DNA of 64,000 nt from Vibrio tapetis subsp. tapetis. Its GTDB lineage: Bacteria > Pseudomonadota > Gammaproteobacteria > Enterobacterales > Vibrionaceae. A model generated the notes under the pieces. It was given only the letters and a program-made list of their open reading frames with translations, made no database searches and had not been told where the DNA came from. This document shows, one piece after another, positions 28,264 to 37,705 of this stretch. The stretch is from assembly GCF_900233005.1 (NCBI RefSeq), contig NZ_LT960611.1, forward strand, positions 372,001 to 436,000. The letters run 5' to 3'. Position numbers and translations under genes: made by a program. Within the stretch, counting starts at the first letter, position 1; every line of letters begins with the position of its first letter.

Positions 28264-30639
28264 TTAGAAGAGGCCGAGTTGAGGCGCGTTGAGAGATTCA
28301 AAATCTAACCCGATAAATGGCAATATGGCATCGGCTACCGGTTTGAGTTGCTTATCTATATAGTGCTGATAATCAATTTGACTGGTCAGGTAGTCTTTAG
28401 GTTCGGGGCCGTTAACCGTAATTAGGTATTCGATTCGGCCGCGATTTTGATATTGCAATGGCCGACCCAATTCCGCATTTTTCTCATCGGCCATTCTTGC
28501 TGCACGCACTTGTGGTGGAATGTTCTTTTGATATTCAGACAACTTGCGGCGTAAGCGCTTTTGATAAATCATCTGGTCGTTAAATTCGCCAGCTTGTGTC
28601 TTTAATACGTATTCTCGTATGTAATCACTCGGGTCTTGGTCGTGGAATACCATGTCATACAAGGTTTGCTGAAAAGTTTGTGAAAGTGGAGTCCAATCGG
28701 TGCGCGCACTTTCAAGCCCTTTAAAGATGATTTTTTCTTTGTCTTGTTGTTTAATCAAGCCCGCATAGCGTTTTTTAGAACCTGCCTCAGAGCCCCGAAT
28801 CGTTGGCATTAAGAACTTTCTATAATGGGTTTCGTATTCAAGCTCGATGCAAGATTCTAACCCGTGCTCTTCCAGCAAATGAGCGGTCCACCATTGGTTA
28901 ATATGCTGGGTTAGGGCTTGTCCAACCTTATCGGCTTCTTCTTGGCTGCAGGCGGCATTCAGGGAGACGAATGTGGAGTCTGTATCACCATAAATAACGG
29001 CATAACCCTTGTCTTCTATCAGCACCTTGGTCTGCTTCATGATTTCATGCCCGCGCATGGTGATGGACGAGGCTAGGCGGGTATCAAAAAATCGGCAGCC
29101 TGATGAACCTAATACGCCGTAATAAGAGTTCATGATGATTTTAATGGCTTGAGAAAATGCTTTGTCGTTGTTCTTTTTGGCTTCATCGCGAGCAGCCCAA
29201 AGATCTTGAATCATCTTTGGTAGAAAATGGGCGCTACGGTGAAATTGCCCGCCTCTAAATCCGGCTACGGAGGTCGAAGGCGTGTTACCTACTTCAAGCT
29301 TCAACCCTTCTATAAGCCCCATAGGATCAATGAGGAAACTACGAATAATAGAAGGGTATAGACTCTTAAAGTCCAACACCAATACCGAGTCATACAAGTT
29401 GGGAATGGAGTCCATGACGTAGCCGCCTGGGCTTGCCAACCAATTTTCAGGTTGTAGGTTTGGGGCAATATAGTTAGCGCGATGTAATTGTGGTAAATAC
29501 AGGTTAGTAAAAGCGGCAACCGACCCACCTAAGCGATCCAGCTCTACACCGGTAAGCCGAGTACGTTCGATTGCAAATTCTAACAGGTGCGTATGTTCGA
29601 AAATTCGATTGACGAGTTTACAATCCTGTAAGTTGTAGAGCGCCAGTGAAGGTTTGTCATCACGGAACATGCGGTTGATCTCATCCATGCGGTCATGAAC
29701 ATTGTGGATGATCTTACCTTCACCAAGTAACTCCTGCGATACCGATTCCAACGACCAACTTCTAAAGTGGTAAGTCGCTGTTTTGAGGGTATCAATTCCG
29801 TCTAAAACGACGCGGCCAGGAATGGTAATAAACCCCTGATTAGACGTGTTGGATTGTCTAAAATGCGCGTTTTGTTTGCCTCGGCCAATTTGGAATGGCA
29901 ATTTATGCCATTCACAGCGACGCATTAGCAATTTAAAATCGAAATCAACCACTGCCCAGCCAACAATTACGTCCGGGTCAAAGCGTTCGAACCATGTGAT
30001 AAGGGCTTTTAATAACTGCAGTTCATTCTCGACCCATTCAATGGGTGTTTCGGCTTCTTGTGGAGGGCCGATCATGATGACTCGGCTATCCATTGGGCTA
30101 TCTAAGCCAATAGAATACAGAATCCCTTTTTCACTGCATTCGATATCTAATGAAACCGAGTGAAGGGTTGGGCGATAATCTGCCGCTTTGCACTTGGCGT
30201 TAACGATGCGCGTATATTTCGGTCTGGCCTGAGCTGCTCCAGAGAAGCAAATGCCACCTTGGATGAAGCGCTCCATTAAAAAACGGTCAGTTAGCCGGAT
30301 ATCGTGCTCGTAACAAGCGATGTCTTTTTGCTTTAGCTGTTCTACGGCTTGTCTTTGTGAACGGATTGACGAGAAATACACAGCGCTGGTGGGTTGATGG
30401 TCAAATGTCTTTAGCGGCAAGCTTTTCAGCGTATGGGTGATGCTCACTTCTGATAGGAGTTGGCTTACCAGTTTAGCCTCTGATTGCAGAATAAAGAGAA
30501 CCGACTGCTGGTTAGGTAAAATGAGTTGCGTTGGCCCGTTATCAGTACTCACCCAGAGTTCGATTTGAGCTTGGCCTGAAATGTCTCTTGCTTGGCGAGT
30601 TAATACAAAACCGTTTTGAATGCTGACAGGTAGGCTCAA
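28264..30639 (-). CDS. polB: DNA polymerase II
   Basis: 791-residue family B DNA polymerase used in replication restart and bypass. The 3'-5' exonuclease motifs are SLDIECSEKG (Exo I), VGWAVVDFDFKLL (Exo II region) and the YNLQDCKLV region (Exo III). Polymerase motif A is LDFKSLYPSIIRSF, motif B KIIMNSYYGVLGS and motif C IYGDTDSTFV. Slightly longer than E. coli PolB (783). The start appears to be TTG 30639; no in-frame ATG precedes it. In E. coli polB is SOS-induced, but I do not see a clear LexA box here. Confidence 0.95.
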   Translation of the reverse strand: MSLPVSIQNGFVLTRQARDISGQAQIELWVSTDNGPTQLILPNQQSVLFILQSEAKLVSQLLSEVSITHTLKSLPLKTFDHQPTSAVYFSSIRSQRQAVEQLKQKDIACYEHDIRLTDRFLMERFIQGGICFSGAAQARPKYTRIVNAKCKAADYRPTLHSVSLDIECSEKGILYSIGLDSPMDSRVIMIGPPQEAETPIEWVENELQLLKALITWFERFDPDVIVGWAVVDFDFKLLMRRCEWHKLPFQIGRGKQNAHFRQSNTSNQGFITIPGRVVLDGIDTLKTATYHFRSWSLESVSQELLGEGKIIHNVHDRMDEINRMFRDDKPSLALYNLQDCKLVNRIFEHTHLLEFAIERTRLTGVELDRLGGSVAAFTNLYLPQLHRANYIAPNLQPENWLASPGGYVMDSIPNLYDSVLVLDFKSLYPSIIRSFLIDPMGLIEGLKLEVGNTPSTSVAGFRGGQFHRSAHFLPKMIQDLWAARDEAKKNNDKAFSQAIKIIMNSYYGVLGSSGCRFFDTRLASSITMRGHEIMKQTKVLIEDKGYAVIYGDTDSTFVSLNAACSQEEADKVGQALTQHINQWWTAHLLEEHGLESCIELEYETHYRKFLMPTIRGSEAGSKKRYAGLIKQQDKEKIIFKGLESARTDWTPLSQTFQQTLYDMVFHDQDPSDYIREYVLKTQAGEFNDQMIYQKRLRRKLSEYQKNIPPQVRAARMADEKNAELGRPLQYQNRGRIEYLITVNGPEPKDYLTSQIDYQHYIDKQLKPVADAILPFIGLDFESLNAPQLGLF

Positions 30640-31074
30640 TGGAGAAAGCTCAAATAAGAAAATGGCTCGTGATTATATCAAATGTTGCAATGTAATAGTG
30701 AACAGGATAAATCTAATTAGGTTACGGGTTTCATCATGGCAATATTACATGAAGTCAATAAGTTAGTTTACCGCACTTTGGTGAAGCTCTGATTCAAACA
30801 AAGAGCACTACTTTTGATTGTTCGTTATTGCGACAACGGTAATAGCTGCAATGGCAGTACATTAAATGAACAATAATTCGCGGTAAGGTGATGAAAAATA
30901 AACCAATAAGGTGTTTTGTTAACGTCTTTTGGCTTTAGTTATCGCTAAAGTTTGCGTTACGGCACAGATTCAGTGTAAGTTTTTATATGGATTTACGGTA
31001 TGATGAGCGTACTGTAATTTTTCATCTTAAAGTTAAGATGAAAAGAACCAATTTATAAGTGTGGAGATACAAGC
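30640..31074. other. Intergenic region between polB and varA
   Basis: 435 bases holding divergent promoters for polB and varA. It is AT-rich with no coding frame. The one clear element is the 22-bp inverted repeat at 31021-31042. Confidence 0.5.
31021..31042. promoter_or_regulatory. Perfect 22-bp inverted repeat upstream of varA
   Basis: Arms TTCATCTTAA and TTAAGATGAA separated by AG, 20 bases before the varA ribosome site (GGAG 31062-31065). Symmetry and position suggest an operator; alternatively a short mRNA hairpin. The binding factor is unknown. Confidence 0.55.
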
Positions 31075-31719
31075 GTGATAAATGTTTTCCTTGTAGATGA
31101 TCACGAGCTGGTTCGCACAGGGATACGACGTATTATTGAAGACGTCCGTGGTATGAACGTGGCAGGGGAAGCTGACAGCGGTGAAGAAGCGGTAAAATGG
31201 TGTCGTACTAATCATACTGACGTCGTCTTAATGGACATGAACATGCCGGGTATCGGCGGTTTAGAGGCCACTAAGAAAATTTTACGTTTTAACCCAGACG
31301 TTAAAATTATTGTTTTAACCGTCCATACAGAAAACCCATTCCCAACCAAAGTAATGCAGGCTGGGGCATCGGGCTATCTAACAAAAGGTGCAGGGCCAGA
31401 TGAAATGGTGAATGCAATCCGTATGGTTAATTCTGGTCAGCGTTATATCTCACCAGAAATTGCCCAGCAGATGGCATTGAGTCAATTTTCTTCTGGATCA
31501 GATAACCCGTTTAAAGAGCTATCTGAACGAGAACTGCAGATCATGATGATGATCACTAAGGGTGAAAAAGTTACCGACATCTCAGAGCAGCTGAGTTTGA
31601 GCCCTAAAACAGTGAATAGCTATCGCTACAGACTGTTCAGTAAGCTTGATATTAGCGGCGATGTTGAATTAACTCACCTTGCGATTCGTCATGGAATGAT
31701 AGACACAGAGACTTTGTAG
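31075..31719 (+). CDS. varA: Response regulator VarA (UvrY/GacA family)
   Basis: 214-residue regulator of the BarA/VarS-VarA system that drives csr sRNA transcription and so controls carbon use, motility and virulence. Receiver domain with acidic pocket Asp8/Asp9, phospho-acceptor Asp54 ([10 protein letters not shown]) and a conserved Lys (YLTKGAG). LuxR-type HTH near the C-terminus ([31 protein letters not shown]). GTG start with GGAG 9 bases upstream. Its stop overlaps the uvrC GTG start (TAGTG), the conserved uvrY-uvrC arrangement. Confidence 0.95.
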   Translation: MINVFLVDDHELVRTGIRRIIEDVRGMNVAGEADSGEEAVKWCRTNHTDVVLMDMNMPGIGGLEATKKILRFNPDVKIIVLTVHTENPFPTKVMQAGASGYLTKGAGPDEMVNAIRMVNSGQRYISPEIAQQMALSQFSSGSDNPFKELSERELQIMMMITKGEKVTDISEQLSLSPKTVNSYRYRLFSKLDISGDVELTHLAIRHGMIDTETL

Positions 31720-33554
31720 TGTCTGAAGCTGTATTCGATGCAAAATCTTTTCTAAGTACTGTCACCAGTCAGCCCGGCGTGTACCGAATGTATAACGCCG
31801 AGTCGACGGTGATTTATGTCGGCAAAGCCAAAGATCTTAAAAAGCGCCTTTCCAGTTATTTTCGCGCTAAAGTTGATAACGAGAAAACCCGCGCATTAGT
31901 CAGCCATATCGACAAAATCGATGTGACCGTGACGCATACCGAAACCGAAGCGCTCATTCTTGAGCACAACTACATCAAGCAGTATTTACCAAAATACAAC
32001 GTGTTACTGCGTGATGATAAGTCTTATCCCTATATTTTTATTAGTGGTCATAAACACCCGCGTTTATCTATGCATCGTGGCGCTAAAAAGAAGAAAGGGG
32101 AGTACTTTGGTCCTTATCCAGACTCTGGTGCTGTACGTGAGACTTTGCACCTTCTGCAAAAAATATTCCCAGTAAGACAATGCGAAGATACGGTTTATGC
32201 TAATCGTACACGGCCATGCTTGATGTACCAAATTGGGCGCTGCGCAGCGCCTTGTGTATCGAGTGTGATCAATGATGAAGATTATGCCGAGCTGGTTGGG
32301 TATGTGCGCCTATTTTTGCAAGGTAAAGATCAACTCGTACTCGAGACATTAATTGCGAAAATGGAACAGGCGAGCATGGCACTGCGCTTTGAAGACGCCG
32401 CCAAACTTCGTGACCAAATCCAAGCAATTCGTCGTGTGCAAGAACAACAATTTGTTTCTGAAGACAGCATGGACGATTTAGATGTGCTCGGCTTCTCCCA
32501 TGAAAATGGCATTGCCTGTATTCACATTCTAATGGTCCGTCAGGGTAAGATTTTGGGCAGTCGTAGTCATTTCCCTAAGATCCCAAATAATACGGATAGG
32601 CAAGAAGTGTTCGAGAGCTTTCTTAGTCAGTACTATCTCAGCCACAGTGAAACGCGTACCTTGCCGAGCAAGCTAATTCTTAATGATGACTTGCTGTTAG
32701 ACCAAGAGCCGATGAGAGCCGCTATTAGCAATATTGCTGGACGTAAGGTGACATTTCATACCAACCCTAATGGTGTGCGCAGTAAGTATCTAAAATTGGC
32801 TAATACCAACGCGTTGACGGCAATTACCACTAAGATTAACCACAAAATGACCATAACCCAGCGAGTAAAAGCGCTGCAAGAAGAATTCGGTTTTGAGTCT
32901 ATTCGCCGTATGGAATGTTTCGATATCAGTCACACTATGGGCGAAAGTACGATTGCCTCGTGTGTGGTGTTTAATCATGAAGGCCCAGTTAAGCAAGAGT
33001 ATCGCCGTTACAACATCACAGGCATTACCGGCGGTGACGATTATGCTGCGATGGGGCAGGTGCTAGAGCGCCGCTATTCCAAGCAGTTAGACGTTGATAA
33101 AATCCCAGACATTATCTTCATCGATGGTGGTAAAGGGCAGTTAAACCGAGCTTATGAAATCATCACTCAGCATTGGGAAGACTGGCCCAAGCGGCCACGT
33201 TTGATTGGCATTGCAAAAGGGGTGACTCGAAAGCCGGGCTTAGAAACCTTGATCACCACCGATGGCGAAGAGTTTAATTTACCAAGCGATGCGCCTGCAT
33301 TGCATTTGATCCAACATATTCGAGATGAAAGTCATAACCATGCCATTGCCGGTCACAGGGCAAAGCGTGGAAAAACACGTCGCACTAGTTCTCTAGAGGG
33401 GATCGAAGGGGTCGGACCGAAACGTCGTCAAGCCTTACTTAAATATATGGGCGGATTGCAAGAACTAAAACGTGCAACTGTTGAAGAAATAGCCAAAGTG
33501 CCAGGTATTAGCAATTCTTTAGCAGAAAACATCTATCAAGCATTGAAACAATAA
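31719..33554 (+). CDS. uvrC: Excinuclease ABC subunit C
   Basis: 611 residues. It makes both incisions in nucleotide excision repair. GIY-YIG domain ([20 protein letters not shown]), UVR motif near 204-239 ([20 protein letters not shown]), RNase H-like second nuclease domain ([32 protein letters not shown]) and C-terminal (HhH)2 ([19 protein letters not shown]). GTG start overlapping the varA stop. Confidence 0.97.
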   Translation: MSEAVFDAKSFLSTVTSQPGVYRMYNAESTVIYVGKAKDLKKRLSSYFRAKVDNEKTRALVSHIDKIDVTVTHTETEALILEHNYIKQYLPKYNVLLRDDKSYPYIFISGHKHPRLSMHRGAKKKKGEYFGPYPDSGAVRETLHLLQKIFPVRQCEDTVYANRTRPCLMYQIGRCAAPCVSSVINDEDYAELVGYVRLFLQGKDQLVLETLIAKMEQASMALRFEDAAKLRDQIQAIRRVQEQQFVSEDSMDDLDVLGFSHENGIACIHILMVRQGKILGSRSHFPKIPNNTDRQEVFESFLSQYYLSHSETRTLPSKLILNDDLLLDQEPMRAAISNIAGRKVTFHTNPNGVRSKYLKLANTNALTAITTKINHKMTITQRVKALQEEFGFESIRRMECFDISHTMGESTIASCVVFNHEGPVKQEYRRYNITGITGGDDYAAMGQVLERRYSKQLDVDKIPDIIFIDGGKGQLNRAYEIITQHWEDWPKRPRLIGIAKGVTRKPGLETLITTDGEEFNLPSDAPALHLIQHIRDESHNHAIAGHRAKRGKTRRTSSLEGIEGVGPKRRQALLKYMGGLQELKRATVEEIAKVPGISNSLAENIYQALKQ

Positions 33555-33601
33555 GGAATTTATCGCACCATTAACCCGCGATGTCTAAGAGCCTAAATAC
33601 T

Positions 33602-34159
33602 ATGCGTTTTACCATACCAAATATACTTACTTTACTGCGTCTGATACTTATCCCGGTATTTGTGGTGGTTTTCTACTTACCATACCAATGGGCACCAGTT
33701 GCAGCTGCAATGGTATTTTGGGTGGCAGGCTTTACTGATTGGCTTGATGGCTTATTGGCCCGAAAGTTAGGCCAAACCTCTCGTTTCGGTGCATTTCTTG
33801 ACCCGGTAGCCGATAAAGTCATGGTGGCGACCGCCTTAATCCTGATTACGGAAGACTACGCGTCCATTTGGATAACCATTCCCGCTATTACAATGATTGC
33901 CCGTGAAATTATTATTTCGGCATTACGAGAGTGGATGGCGGAGATTGGCAAGCGTGCTAGTGTGGCCGTTTCTTGGGTTGGTAAGGTTAAAACTGTCGCG
34001 CAGATGTTTGCTCTCTGGGTGCTTATTTGGCAGCACAACGAAATAATGGTTTGGGTTGGTTATGCGGCGCTGTACATCGCGACAATTTTAACCTACTGGT
34101 CGATGATGCAGTACTTAAAGGCTGCAAAAGATGACCTTCTTGATGAAAAGCATCAATAG
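33602..34159 (+). CDS. pgsA: Phosphatidylglycerophosphate synthase
   Basis: Makes phosphatidylglycerol-3-phosphate from CDP-diacylglycerol and glycerol-3-phosphate in the inner membrane. The CDP-alcohol phosphotransferase signature [20 protein letters not shown], followed by LDPVADK, is complete. Five to six membrane segments; 185 residues from ATG 33602 ([13 protein letters not shown]), the usual family start. ATG 33581 would add MSKSLNT. It follows uvrC, as in E. coli. Confidence 0.94.
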   Translation: MRFTIPNILTLLRLILIPVFVVVFYLPYQWAPVAAAMVFWVAGFTDWLDGLLARKLGQTSRFGAFLDPVADKVMVATALILITEDYASIWITIPAITMIAREIIISALREWMAEIGKRASVAVSWVGKVKTVAQMFALWVLIWQHNEIMVWVGYAALYIATILTYWSMMQYLKAAKDDLLDEKHQ

Positions 34160-34184
34160 ATTAGTCATTTTGTATTAGATTAGA

Positions 34185-34212
34185 AAAGCGAGCTTTGATA
34201 GCTCGCTTTTTG
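34185..34212 (+). terminator. Terminator after pgsA
   Basis: AAAGCGAGC and GCTCGCTTT pair around TTTGATA, followed by more T. Confidence 0.85.
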
Positions 34213-34273
34213 CGTTTTATGGCCGATCAATTTTTTGAGGCAGTTTATCGCTGTGTTAGTCCTCGATAGGGCT

Positions 34274-36331
34274 TTACGTATAGTACTGCTCTACATATCG
34301 GTTTCGGCCCATACGTTTGGCTTGATAGAGCGCCATGTCTGCTTTATGTAGGCAGTGACTCAAGGTAAGTTTTTGAGCCTGATTTTGTATATGCGCTATT
34401 CCAATAGACAAAGAGAGCCTGTCAGCACAGTGCGACTTTGCATTGGGCAAGTTAAACTGATACAAGGCTTCTTGTAACCTTGTTACATGGTTACTCACGT
34501 GTTCAGCGCTATGTGAATGCACAATGACGACAAACTCATCACCCCCATATCGATACACCTTTGCTTCAACACAACCAAAAAAGTCAGAAATTAGATTGGC
34601 AATGCCAACTAACGTCTCATCTCCCTTAATATGGCCATAGTGGTCATTGAATTCTTTATAGCAATCAATATCAAACATTAAAAATGACAACTGCTTTGGC
34701 GGCGTCAGCATTAAATCTTCAAAGTGAATATCCAAAGATTGTCGATTCCACAACTGGGTTAGGTGATCCGTTTGAGACAGTTTGGTGAGTTTCTTCCTAT
34801 TAAGCTGATTTTCAATGGCAATGGACATATAAGTTGCTAGCTGTAAAAACAACTCATAGTGATAGGTTTGATAAGCAAAGCATTGAATTGATTGCATAGT
34901 GAAGACGGCTTTCACTTTTCCATCAATGCTAATTGGTGCAAACATGAGAGAGTTGTTCCCTTCATGTATAGCGGTACCGTTGAGTAATTGCTGCTTTTTT
35001 TGAGCATCCATATTATTAAAATACAAGGGACGATTGTTTCTTGCACAGTATTCGAAAAAGGATGCTTCATCACCGAATGTTAACGAGAATGGCTGTTTTA
35101 CTTCGCCCTCATCGTAATAGTGCTCAATGTGCATTTGTTGTTTATCTGGGTGGTAAAAAGCGATCGCAAGGGTATCGATAATAAACAGCCTTGAAAGGTC
35201 ATTGGTCAACTGACTGATTATGTCTTTAAAATTGTCACAGGTACTAATGTATTGGCCAATGTTATTAACCATCGATAAATTGCTGTTGATGTCTTGCGCT
35301 GACTCTAATTTGAGTCGATCCATATTCAATTGATAGATCTGTTGCAAATAAGACGTTTCACGCGCTCGAGCGCTCTGACGTGCTTTTTGATAAGAATGAA
35401 GTAGTAGGTCGTAGTTTCTTTGCTTATCTTTAAAGTCATCTTGCTCATCCATCCGCTTGAGCAACAAGTCATTAAAATCGTCAATGAGCTTATCCGTACC
35501 CACTTGTTTGGCGAGATCCAGCCCCTCATTTAAGTAGACGTCAAGCCGCTCAAACTGGCGTGTCTCAAGTAAAACATGGCACAAATCTAATGTCATTTCG
35601 GCTTGGTAGTACTGGTGATGACAATTTTTGATGGCGAGAATAGCGGACAAAAAGCGCTGCTCTGCTTCTTTATATTTGCCTTGAACCTGAAAATATCGAC
35701 CTTTCGCTTGATAGTAAAAGCTGAGGTAGCGCTCGTTTGATTGGATCAAAGGCTTAAGATGTTGCAGCGTGGCTAATGAGTTAGGGAGTCGATTGAGTTT
35801 TATGTAGACATTCGCGACGTTGATATACGAAAGAAGTGAGTATTCATGCTGGCCTAGGGTTTCAACAAGAGAGATGGCCTTAGAGAAATACGTTAGCGCT
35901 TCTTCATTTTTGTCTAGTTGCTCTAGTAAATCGCCAATGTTGTTTTGTATCAAGGCGTATAGAATATCATCTTGAAAATTCTGTATGTTTTCGGCTTTGG
36001 TTAGAAACTCACTTGCGTGAAGATGATCACCGAGCATGCCAAAGATGGTGCCGATGTTAAAGTAAGAGAAATGCAGTAAGTATTCTTGATGCGCGCTATT
36101 GCACAGCGAGACGCAATCAAAAAACTGTTTCATGGCAGGAATAAGCTCACCGTTACGATACTGAGCATAACCTTCATAAACTGCTTGATACTCTAGTGGG
36201 ACATGAATGTTTTGTTTGTTTGCCAATATTTGCAAGTTTTGCAGTTTCTGAAGAACTTCATCTGCACTTGCGGTTGTTGGCAAATGGCGAATATCATCGA
36301 CGAGGTATGACAACCATTTAGCGCTGTTCAT
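34274..36331 (-). CDS. Diguanylate cyclase with TPR and GAF domains
   Basis: 685 residues, no signal peptide or membrane segment visible, so cytoplasmic. The N-terminal 330 residues are TPR-like helices (YFNIGTIFGMLGDHLHASEF, ALIQNNIGDLLEQLDKNEEA). A coiled region then leads to a GAF-like domain (about 350-510). A GGDEF domain closes the protein, with an intact active site RYGGDEFVVIV near residue 595. The RxxD inhibitory site normally five residues before GGDEF is absent (the segment reads EAKVY), so product inhibition may be missing. It should make c-di-GMP; the input signal is unknown. Single gene. Confidence 0.88.
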   Translation of the reverse strand: MNSAKWLSYLVDDIRHLPTTASADEVLQKLQNLQILANKQNIHVPLEYQAVYEGYAQYRNGELIPAMKQFFDCVSLCNSAHQEYLLHFSYFNIGTIFGMLGDHLHASEFLTKAENIQNFQDDILYALIQNNIGDLLEQLDKNEEALTYFSKAISLVETLGQHEYSLLSYINVANVYIKLNRLPNSLATLQHLKPLIQSNERYLSFYYQAKGRYFQVQGKYKEAEQRFLSAILAIKNCHHQYYQAEMTLDLCHVLLETRQFERLDVYLNEGLDLAKQVGTDKLIDDFNDLLLKRMDEQDDFKDKQRNYDLLLHSYQKARQSARARETSYLQQIYQLNMDRLKLESAQDINSNLSMVNNIGQYISTCDNFKDIISQLTNDLSRLFIIDTLAIAFYHPDKQQMHIEHYYDEGEVKQPFSLTFGDEASFFEYCARNNRPLYFNNMDAQKKQQLLNGTAIHEGNNSLMFAPISIDGKVKAVFTMQSIQCFAYQTYHYELFLQLATYMSIAIENQLNRKKLTKLSQTDHLTQLWNRQSLDIHFEDLMLTPPKQLSFLMFDIDCYKEFNDHYGHIKGDETLVGIANLISDFFGCVEAKVYRYGGDEFVVIVHSHSAEHVSNHVTRLQEALYQFNLPNAKSHCADRLSLSIGIAHIQNQAQKLTLSHCLHKADMALYQAKRMGRNRYVEQYYT

Positions 36332-36643
36332 CTGTGATTCCTTTCATTCAGATAAGGCGAGTTAGTTTGTATCAGCGAAGGCTAATTAACTTTGAAGTAT
36401 AGCAGTGTTTCATAAGAGATCTTAATAAAAATTGATAAATACATCAGGAAGGGTTTTGAGGTAACTTAGGTCCTCGTTATGCAAGACTAAAACGCTATAA
36501 AAATAGTCAAAGTAACCATTTTTGGACGTATTTTGTTCAAACGATACGAAAACGCAAAAAATAGGGTTGACGTTGTCGCTCGAATCCGTAAAATCCCATC
36601 CCGTACTCAAGAGGAACTCACTAAGAGTTTTGAAGTTTACGTT
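36332..36643. other. Region upstream of the tRNA cluster
   Basis: About 310 bases. Apart from the promoters for the GGDEF gene and the tRNA operon I see nothing. Short frames on both strands lack ribosome sites. Confidence 0.4.
36567..36594 (+). promoter_or_regulatory. Promoter of the tRNA cluster
   Basis: TTGACG (36567-36572), 16-base spacer, TAAAAT (36589-36594), then a C-rich discriminator (CCCATCCCG), typical of stringently controlled stable-RNA promoters. Confidence 0.7.
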
Positions 36644-36717
36644 GGCGTGTTGGCAGAGTGGCTATGCAGCGGATTGCAAATCCGTGGACCTCGGTTCGAC
36701 TCCGGGACGCGCCTCCA
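36644..36717 (+). tRNA. tRNA-Cys (GCA)
   Basis: 74 nt cloverleaf with acceptor GGCGTGT paired with ACGCGCC, anticodon GCA in GGATTGCAAATCC, T-arm GGTTCGACTCC and encoded CCA. Confidence 0.97.
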
Positions 36718-36720
36718 TTT

Positions 36721-36796
36721 GCGATACTAGCTCAGTTGGTAGAGCGCAACCTTGCCAAGGTTGAGGTCATCGGTTCGAACCCGATGTATCGCTCCA
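36721..36796 (+). tRNA. tRNA-Gly (GCC), copy 1
   Basis: 76 nt with acceptor GCGATAC/GTATCGC, anticodon GCC in CCTTGCCAAGG, T-arm GGTTCGAACCC and encoded CCA. Only 3 bases from tRNA-Cys, so co-transcribed. Confidence 0.97.
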
Positions 36797-36889
36797 AATT
36801 ATAAGATATGGCGAAAGCGGTATCGAAGATGGTGTCTAACCGTTCTCATAGAGAACACATTGGTTAGGAGCATCGCAACAAGTTTGCGT

Positions 36890-36976
36890 GCCCTGGTGGT
36901 GGAATTGGTAGACACAAGGGATTTAAAATCCCTCGGCGTTCGCGCTGTGCCGGTTCAAGTCCGGCCCGGGGCACCA
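36890..36976 (+). tRNA. tRNA-Leu (TAA)
   Basis: 87 nt class II tRNA with anticodon TAA (36924-36926), long variable arm CTCGGCGTTCGCGCTGTG, T-arm GGTTCAAGTCC and encoded CCA. Closely matches E. coli tRNA-Leu(UAA). The preceding spacer (36837-36867) can form a hairpin (CTAACC/GGTTAG with GTTCTC/GAGAAC) that may guide processing. Confidence 0.97.
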
Positions 36977-37011
36977 TCTATAAAAGTCTGTATTTTTTGA
37001 AATGCAGCAAT

Positions 37012-37087
37012 GCGATACTAGCTCAGTTGGTAGAGCGCAACCTTGCCAAGGTTGAGGTCATCGGTTCGAACCCGATGTATCGCTCCA
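37012..37087 (+). tRNA. tRNA-Gly (GCC), copy 2
   Basis: Identical over all 76 nt to the copy at 36721-36796. Last tRNA of the cluster. Confidence 0.97.
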
Positions 37088-37106
37088 GTTTCTAAAATAG
37101 AAAATT

Positions 37107-37138
37107 AAAAGCCCGATCAGAAATGATCGGGCTTTTTC
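37107..37138 (+). terminator. Terminator of the tRNA cluster
   Basis: AAAGCCCGATCA pairs with TGATCGGGCTTT around GAAA, followed by T-rich sequence. Confidence 0.88.
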
Positions 37139-37297
37139 TATTGGTCTTATAAACATGTTGTTTCCTAAACACTCTCTGTCTCCTAAACACCTCACTCGTC
37201 TTCCGTTTTTACTTTTCACATTCTCAGCTTTGATACATCGTATTTTTTTCAATAAGCTAAAATATGAGTAGGCATCAAGTGCTGGTGGGAGGCGATT

Positions 37298-37579
37298 ATG
37301 TCTGTAACCTCAAAACACACAGGACCGAACAAACACTACGATCCAAGCTTGGATTTGACCAACGAACAGCGTCACCGCTTTACTAGAGTCGCGAATAAAG
37401 CGGCTGATAACCGTGCTAGAAAGCAAGCTTTGAATAAGCAGGAGCATGGTGTTGTTCATGACCCAGTTGAAGAGCCAATAAAGGACAACAGAGAATCTCA
37501 GCCTAATTGGCTACGCGTCATCATCTGGAGTTCTGTTATCGGCTTATTATGGGGTTGGATATTATTCATGACAGGTTGA
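37298..37579 (+). CDS. Small protein with one C-terminal membrane segment
   Basis: 93 residues. The first 70 are polar and rich in Asn, Arg and Lys (NEQRHRFTRVANKAADNRAR); the end is a single hydrophobic helix (VIIWSSVIGLLWGWILFM), so it is probably tail-anchored in the inner membrane. GGGAGG lies just upstream of the ATG. No family recognised. Confidence 0.7.
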   Translation: MSVTSKHTGPNKHYDPSLDLTNEQRHRFTRVANKAADNRARKQALNKQEHGVVHDPVEEPIKDNRESQPNWLRVIIWSSVIGLLWGWILFMTG

Positions 37580-37705
37580 CTCGCTAGAGTTTGAAGCTAA
37601 GCGGGTAACATCAGATATGAAGTACTTATTGTTGACCAATTCAACAATAAGTACTGGTGTCATGAACTATACTTTTGCTAATGAAGTTCAATGGGGCATC
37701 GCGTC

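Noticed and set aside
30640..30700. LexA box at polB
   Set aside because: I looked for CTG-N10-CAG near the start on both strands and found no convincing match.
36522..36764. Plus-strand frames of 65-80 residues over the tRNA cluster
   Set aside because: They run through tRNA-Cys and tRNA-Gly and have no ribosome site.
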